Shown here piece after piece: positions 58,437-64,000 of a DNA stretch of 64,000 nt; within the stretch, counting starts at the first letter, position 1, and every line of letters begins with the position of its first letter. The notes beneath the pieces were generated by a model. It was given only the letters and a program-made list of their open reading frames with translations. It was not told the origin of the DNA and did not search any database. The stretch is from assembly GCA_030789695.1 (NCBI GenBank), contig CM061141.1:322013938-322077937 (forward strand), written 5' to 3'. A program made the translations under genes and the position numbers. The stretch is from Scilla litardierei (Eukaryota; Streptophyta; Magnoliopsida; Asparagales; Asparagaceae).

Positions 58437-59808
58437 GAACTCCGACCACCCCGCTTCGCCGTACTCCGACCACCCCGAATCTACGGCAACGCCTCGCCGT
58501 ACTCCGACAAAGCCCTATGAGCCAATTTGCGCCAATTTGCGCCAATTTGCGCCAATATACGTCACGATACGTGACGTATATTGGCGTATATTGGCGCAAA
58601 TTGGCGCAAATTGGCGCAAATTGGCTCATAGGGCTTTGTCGGAGTACGGCGAGGCGTTGCCGTAGATTCGGGGTGGTCGGATACGGCGAAGCGGGGTGGT
58701 CGGAGTTCGGCGTCGACGTAGACGTATATGCGGGGTGTTGTCGGCGTTGGGTTATGGGCTGGCGGTGATGAGCGGTGTCGAGGCTGTCGAGGGGAGTTCG
58801 AGGCGGTGCGAGGTACTGGGCTTCGCTCGCCGGAGGGAGAACGTCGTCCTCTGCACTTGTTTTCGCAAGGGGATTTGATTTTGTTGGGTTTTAGTGTTTG
58901 GGAACGAAGAGGGTATTTTAGTCTCTTTTTTAAGTGGGGTGTTATTCTAGCAAACTTTTTAAAATGGGTGGTAGAAATTAAAACTCATGGTTGACCGATG
59001 GTAGTTAGCCCATTTTCCCGATATATCCCATACTACACAAGTACTAGAGGGGGGTGAATAGTACTTTAACATAATTAAGAAGATAATTCATAATTATCTT
59101 GCAAACTCAACCAACAATGCGGAAATGAAAATATTGACAACAAAGAAATACAATCGCAAACAAACGAATTAACGGGTTCGGATCCACCCAAGTCTCCCCG
59201 ACTTGTTCCCGGTGATCCTACGTCCCAAACACCCGGATCCCCTTCGGATACTTGAGTTAGAAACTTCTAACTCAAATTTGCACTATGAAATACTTGTAGA
59301 AAACCTCTACAAGATCAAATCATACACAAATGAAAATGTGACTCCCACAAACCGGGATCACACACAACACTCAGAACCGAGAGAAAAACACTTGCAATAT
59401 CAAATATAATGAAATATGAAATGCTTACCACAAAACCCTATGCCTTGAGTAAAACTTACGATTTAGGGCAAGAAGGATTTTGGGGAAAAAGAAGGCATCA
59501 AACCCTAGCTCCAAGATGTTGACCAGCAATGGGAGGCTAGGAAGATGTTGGTGACCTTGGATCAAGCTCTTGGCTTGAGTGGCTCACAATCAATAAGAAT
59601 CTCTCTTTGGAAATAAGAGTGAGAGAGAGATTCTTGAGAAATGAATGAGCTTGGAAATGAGAATAAATGCTTCTCTTTGATTCTCTAAAATGCAATTAAT
59701 ATCAGCCTTGAATGCTTAGCAAGAAGCCCTTCAAGTATATATAGGATAGAGGAAAGAGAGAGCAAAAAATCGTGGCATTTAATGCTCCAACGGCTCTATT
59801 CTGAAGCT

Positions 59809-60339
59809 GACTAGTCGGTCACAGAAGGATCACTGACCGGCTAGTTTCTCAATTAGTCGGTCGGTGATTCAACATGAACCGACTAACAGGTGAACAGCCA
59901 AAAGAGAAAGTTCAGACTTAAAGAACTAGTCGGTCTAAGAAGACTTGCCAACCGACTAGTTTCACAACTAGTCGGTCGGTGAGTGTTCTTTGACCGACTA
60001 AGAGTCGAAATAGTATAGGCTGAAATCAAGTTGAACTAGTCGGTCTAAGAGCAAATTCCAACTGACTAGTTTCTCAACTAGTCGGTCGACAGTTGTTCTT
60101 TGACCAACTAACGATAAACAGTAGCTCAGGCTGGAAAATGAATACACAACTAGTCGGTCTAAGAAGGATTCCAAACCGACTAGTTTGACAACTAGTCGGT
60201 CGGTGAACCTTCTTGGAGCGACTAACTGTAAACAGTAGGTGAGCTGAAATTGAACAAGGCATTCTAGTCGGTTCAAGAAGGATTGCCGACCGACTAGATT
60301 GCTATCTAGTCGGTTGGTTCTTCTTCTTGAACCAACTAA
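59809..60339. repeat. Hairpin array in the 5' LTR of D
   Basis: Same array as 47414-47943, with single-base changes in a few arms (for example GACCGGCTAG and ACTGACTAG). Confidence 0.9.
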
Positions 60340-60741
60340 CATGCACAAGAAGCCACGATGAGAAGCGTTAAGCTTCGGGAAAGATTCTATGTGTTTCTAA
60401 TAAGATCCTAGCTCTAAGATATGAGCGTTAAGAAATTAAAACGTAAGACCTACTCAAGGCTTAACATTCTACGAAAAGAAGCTAGAAGACTATAAATAAA
60501 ACTTGACGAACCGTCTTCAAAAGCTTCAATCGAATCTTCTTGACTTCAATAATGGTCCTTGAGCTTCAACGAAGCATCAAGCACACGATCACGTGCTTTG
60601 AGAAGTCTTGAGACGTTGCTTTTGATGTTCATATAAATTTGGCGACGATCTCCATAACTGCGCTCACAAAGAGTTAGTTCATGATATTTATGTTTGTTCA
60701 TCATCAAAACCAAATCCGGGGAATCAATACTCAACAAAAGT

Positions 60742-61326
60742 GTCTTCCCATTTATAGTCGGAGCTGGGGAGATTGTAAATGAGCTTTAAATTCTTGCGAG
60801 GGACGATGTGATACCATGTCGCTTGGGAATCAAGCTCTACTTGAAATAAGTACCTAAAAAGCCGAATGGATGGTTTTACCTTACGAAGCTAACAAAGCAT
60901 TGTAAACCCAACCATCGGAGTAATTGCACAAGGCGCAAGCTGGCAGAGGGGAAGTTCTAAAAAACTCAAAATCTCTAGGATAAAGGGATGGAGAGGAAAA
61001 CAAAGACCAAACAAGAAGGATCTCAAATATACCCCAACTTCTTGTCTTTGAGGAAAGCAAACTCTTTCATTCGACTTAGGGATCCTAAGCCTATAAGGAG
61101 GGAAAAGATAATCTGACCGAATCTTGGCGGTTAGATCGAAAGATAACTCCGGTACCATATCTATGACTTCTCGAGGCACGGTAGAATAATCACCAACCCG
61201 AAGAATGGGAAGTCTGGGTTCCATTAGCAGCATTTTTTCCTTCCATGGGACCATGGTATATTGAGAGGGTCTAAGACGTCGCAAGACTTCAGACGGAGAT
61301 GGTTCCTGATTCTCAAAGGCGGCCAC
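60742..61326 (-). pseudogene. 5' half of element E ORF (putative gypsy-type transposon protein, PF04195-like)
   Basis: Frame 61326-60889 (145 residues) contains EVGVYLRSFLFGLCFPLHPF and ILEILSFLELPLCQLAP. This resembles the 'putative gypsy type transposon' domain PF04195 (a segment with RFPLHPF followed by a helix and Gln-Leu-x-Pro). A TAG follows; the same frame continues (RLFRYLFQVELDSQATWYHI) to the border of element D and resumes at 46617. Function unknown; such ORFs occur in gypsy-type and unclassified plant elements. Confidence 0.65.
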
Positions 61327-61329
61327 ATG

Positions 61330-61711
61330 ATTGAAAGAACTAAAATAGACGCGAAGGGGATAGGAAGGCTACCTTAGCAAGGTCAGATGAATGTCAAAGG
61401 AATCACAGAAAGAAGCAAGCTTTCCGAAAATTTGGAGATGGGACGAATTTGTCGTTTCATTTTACTCTCTCCCTTTTATATCAGAAAGCCAAAGTCCGAA
61501 CAGACCTTGGCCGTTCAAAAGGAAACACGTGCACATATATGATGCCATGGATGCTCCGAACCTTGAACGAGAGCAAAGACCGAGGCAAAGAAATGGAGTT
61601 TTAGCGGTTGAAATCAAACATTCCCGCTTTGACTGTCGTGACCATTTAATGAGGTTTCACATCACTCATTCTCAATCAATGCTTGGTTTGAGTCTAAGTG
61701 ATGGGAGCCAT
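61330..61711 (-). other. Leader between LTR and ORF of element E
   Basis: Non-coding. Next to the LTR the minus strand reads ATGGCTCCCATCACTTAG; TGGCTCCCATC could be a tRNA primer site, since it starts TGG one base after the LTR end. Confidence 0.4.
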
Positions 61712-62471
61712 TGTTGATATATGGGTTCGACCCACGAAGCAGGTAGGAGAATTCTACTCGAGGAGCAATGCCCATTGAGAATGGTACACCCAGATCCAAT
61801 AGTCCCGAGGCCCTCCAAGGAAGATAAATCCATACCCAGTCAATGTGCCAGCTCATTTGCTCGTTGGATCCCATTGACCACACTGTAATTGGTTAGTAAA
61901 TGCAGGAATGAATGGGCGAACGTTATCTTTAATTTCGGAGAGGATCTTGCCATCCGTAACGATGGACCATTATGAATCAGAGAAGGAGACCGTCACCTAT
62001 AAAAGGAGAAGAGGACAATTAGGAAAAGGTTCACACTCCAGAGGTACTGATTATTAGGTACTCTGAATCTAATAAACTCATCTTTTCACCTTTATATTTC
62101 TTCCTCTAAAAGCTCGGTGTGATTAATTCAAGTCGATCATCTTTGGGTCGATCTTGATAGCCCGATCCATCTTAAGTCGATACTAACTTAAGCATTAAAG
62201 GGGATTTGGGTTGGAACTTGGATCCGACCCTAACAAGCTTCTGTGGTGTAGGTCGATCGAGGCACGACTCAGCAACAAGGTCGAAGGATCGTAACATTCG
62301 ACCACACAATTGGTCGAACTCCAGCCTGGAAGCTCGTAGCTCAAAGGTCTCAACCTCAACGACCCCGGTTCTTCCAACCGCGGGTCCCACCTAGCAGCTG
62401 ACAAGGCAACACCACATTAGAGGAGTCCAAGTCAGCCCCAATCCCTGTTGGTCGGAACCCATCCGTCAACA
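61712..62471 (-). repeat. LTR of element E (5' LTR in minus orientation) or solo LTR
   Basis: 760 bp starting TGTTGATATATGGG and ending CCATCCGTCAACA, with TGTTGA/TCAACA inverted ends. Orientation is uncertain: TATA-like boxes exist on both strands (CTATAAAAGG at about 61998; ATATAAAGG reverse at about 62090). The TGG primer-site-like sequence on the left favours minus. It abuts a copia pol abruptly at 62472, so it inserted there. No second LTR was found in the window. Confidence 0.6.
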
Positions 62472-63797
62472 ACTATGATGCGATATTCTTCCCGGTGGTG
62501 AAGCACAATTCTATAAAGGTACTCTTGGCTATGATGACAGAGTTCAACATAGAGCTTGAACAACTTGATGTCAAGAAGGCTTTCCTTCATGGTGAATTGG
62601 AGGAAACAATTTACATGTCACAGCCCGGAAGGGTTCAAAGAAGTGGGCAAAGAAGATTTTGTTTGTCGGTTGAAGAAGTCTCTCTATGGGCTCAAGCAAT
62701 CTCCACGACAATGGTACAAACACTTCGACTCATACATGTTACATATCGGATATTCAAGGAGTGAGTATGGTTGTTGCATTTACTACAAGGTCATTGATGA
62801 TGGTTCTCCTATCACGTTACTTCTCTATGTGGATGACATGCTAATTGCATGTAAACATAAGTCGATGATGGTTGAGCTTAAGTCTAAGTTGAGCCAAGAG
62901 TTTGACATGAAGGACTTTGGGGTTGTCACGAAGATTTTGGTCATAGAGATAAGGAGATATATAGATGTCAAAAAGTTGTGGTTATCACAAAAAAGATATG
63001 TATCTAAAGTGGTGGAGATGTATGGTATAAAGGATGCAAAACCGGTCTCCACAACACTTGCTTCTCATTTTTCTTTGAGCAAAGAGAAATGTCCAAAGAC
63101 GATGAAGGAATTTGAGAAGATAAAAGCGGTACCGTATGCAAATGCGGTAGGATGCTTGATATATGCCATGATATGCACAAGACGGGACATAACCCAAGCA
63201 ATTAGTGTAGTTTGCAAATACATGTCAAATCTGGGCAAAGAGCATTAAAATGCGGTAAAGTGAATTTTGAGATATTTGGGAGGCACCTAAGAGTTGTGCA
63301 TCATGTTTGAGAAGAAAAACGACCCAAATGTCGTAGTGGGATATGCTGATGAGGATTATGCGGGGATCTTGACTAGAGTGAGGTATAATACTTGGTATGT
63401 CTTCACACTTGCCAGTGGTCCTATTTCTTGGAGATCGGTGCTACAATCCACATCGGCATTATCTACAACAGAAGCCGAGTACATTGCAATCACAGAGGCT
63501 TTCAAGGAAGTTATTTGGTTGAGATGTTTGGTAAAGGAACTTGGGTTGGACCTAGAGAACATCCAAGTATTCTTGGATAGTCAAAGTGCAATTTGCTCGA
63601 CCAAAAATCATGTCTATCATGCAAAGACAAAACACATTGCGGTGATGTATCATAGAGTTCGTGATTGGGTCAATGATGGTGAAATCTCTATCGAGAAGGT
63701 GCACACCGACGAGAATGCAATGGATGTATTTACCAAGCCGATGGCAAGGGAAAAGTTTAGGTATTGCCTACACTTGCTAAACATCTCTTTGTGCTAG
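62472..63797 (+). pseudogene. RT and RNase H of the Tork-like element
   Basis: RT in two frames joined by a 1-bp insertion near 62625 (Q-P-x-G-F site). It includes LLLYVDDMLIAC, the catalytic YVDD (about 62825-62835). The frame 62556-63248 ends with LGKEH and a stop; a short gap with two more stops follows. RNase H runs in 63294-63797: [44 protein letters not shown], end MDVFTKPMA. Catalytic Asp and Glu positions of RNase H are kept, but stops prevent a fused protein. Confidence 0.88.
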
Positions 63798-63927
63798 AGA
63801 TGAGGATGATCACCTCTCCTCAGGTGGATGGAGGTGCGATGTTGGTGGATGGATGGACTCACCATGGTTGAGGTGTATGTGACACTTTGTTGATCTTCAT
63901 GGGGGCGTGGAAGAGTTTTCACGCCAA

Positions 63928-64000
63928 GGTGGAGATTAGTAGAGTTGGCTCATAAACTCTAGTTTTAAATATGTCTTTATTGGGGGTATACTTGTATATT
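63928..64000 (+). repeat. Polypurine tract and start of 3' LTR of the Tork-like element
   Basis: GGTGGAGATT (63928-63937) is the usual Tork tract. The LTR would begin at about 63938 (AGTAGAGTTGG, where TGTAGAG would be expected) and runs off the window. Confidence 0.6.

Larger units (their letters stand above)
57066..59030. mobile_element. Element H: palindromic MULE-like foldback element
   Basis: 1965 bp with TSD TACTACACA (57057-57065, 59031-59039; 9 bp, Mutator type). Ends are inverted for over 280 bp (GGGAAAATGGGCTAACTACC against its reverse at about 59017-58998); the right end has 11 extra bases. Inside are three large palindromes centred at about 57498, 57810 and 58568 (arms 130-170 bp) made of TTGGCGCAAA and CGGAGTACGGCGA repeats, and a non-repeated core 57957-58436. 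No transposase. Long frames through it are artefacts of the palindromes. Confidence 0.85.
46618..60736 (-). mobile_element. Element D: SIRE-type copia element with third ORF
   Basis: LTRs 46618-48342 and 57040-60736 (the latter split by element H), TSD AAAGT (46613-46617, 60737-60741). About 12.1 kb without H. Order on the minus strand: LTR, tRNA-Met primer site, gag, pol, hairpin array, third ORF, polypurine tract, LTR. SIRE/Maximus elements have large size, long LTRs and an extra ORF after pol, which matches. It carries several stops and frameshifts but all domains are recognisable. It inserted into the ORF of element E. Confidence 0.93.
57040..60736 (-). repeat. 5' LTR of element D, split by element H
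   Basis: Own sequence 57040-57065 plus 59040-60736 (about 1.72 kb). H lies 26 bp from the LTR/primer-site border, in U5. TATA box about 59735-59744, hairpin array 59809-60339. Confidence 0.93.
62472..64000 (+). mobile_element. 3' part of a Tork-like copia element, truncated by E
   Basis: Begins inside RT (YDAIFFPVVKHNSIKVLL) right at the LTR border and runs through RNase H to a polypurine tract and the start of the 3' LTR at the window end. Gag, protease and integrase are missing to the left, removed or displaced by E. The RT type (QLDVKKAFLHGELEETIYMS, CRLKKSLYGLKQSPRQWYKH) is that of Tork/Tnt1-like elements. Confidence 0.8.

Noticed and set aside
57255..58768. Long frames with repeated NIRQY/YIGVYWR/ANWL motifs in H
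   Set aside because: They occur on both strands symmetrically because the DNA is palindromic; no evidence of coding.
62172..62404. Open frames within the LTR of E
   Set aside because: They lie inside an LTR and have no recognisable domain.

Overview
The window is a transposable-element-rich stretch of a flowering-plant nuclear genome. The grounds are SIRE-type and other Ty1/copia elements, a Ty3/gypsy chromovirus, Helitrons, MULE-like and Tourist-like elements, and one exon of a plant RING-variant (MARCH-type) gene with GT-AG introns. I could not resolve monocot from dicot. Most of the sequence is nested insertions. I placed their boundaries from matched terminal repeats plus target-site duplications (TSDs).

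Layout. 1-2793: a Tourist-like MITE, two opposed non-autonomous Helitrons sharing end structure, a foldback MITE and AT/AC microsatellites. 2794-8928: a decayed chromovirus, + strand, TSD GTAAG. 10076-10371: 5' part of a RING-variant gene, - strand. 11100-11880: a copia-like LTR fragment. 12446-35396: copia element A (- strand, ~120-bp LTRs, TSD AAAAT). It holds element B (16526-32087, + strand, 1.7-kb LTRs, TSD GATGG, gag but no pol), whose 5' LTR holds element C (16926-25540, - strand, 1536-bp LTRs, TSD GAACC, almost intact gag-pol). The leader of A also holds a MULE-like element (34171-35038, 9-bp TSD) with a receptor-kinase-like fragment. 36428-44175: a long-TIR foldback MULE-like element G split by copia element F (37029-43821, related to A). 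44940-45060: a SINE-like trace. 45787-62471: a gypsy-type element E (putative PF04195 ORF and an LTR), split by SIRE-type element D (46618-60736, - strand, TSD AAAGT, with gag, pol and a third ORF). The 5' LTR of D is split by a 1.97-kb palindromic MULE-like element H (57066-59030, 9-bp TSD). 62472-64000: the 3' part of a Tork-like copia element, + strand.

How the parts relate. B and D share LTRs, primer site, polypurine tract and gag, so D or a relative is the plausible source of the missing enzymes for the gag-only B. Their shared LTRs carry the most unusual signal here: about five ~75-bp imperfect hairpins built on CTAGTCGG/CCGACTAG, just upstream of the TATA box. D repeats a shorter version between pol and its third ORF. 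No complete host gene was found. Almost every coding region has stops or frameshifts; C is closest to intact, with one nonsense codon and a changed protease motif. Family names rest on motif recognition by eye, not on a database search.
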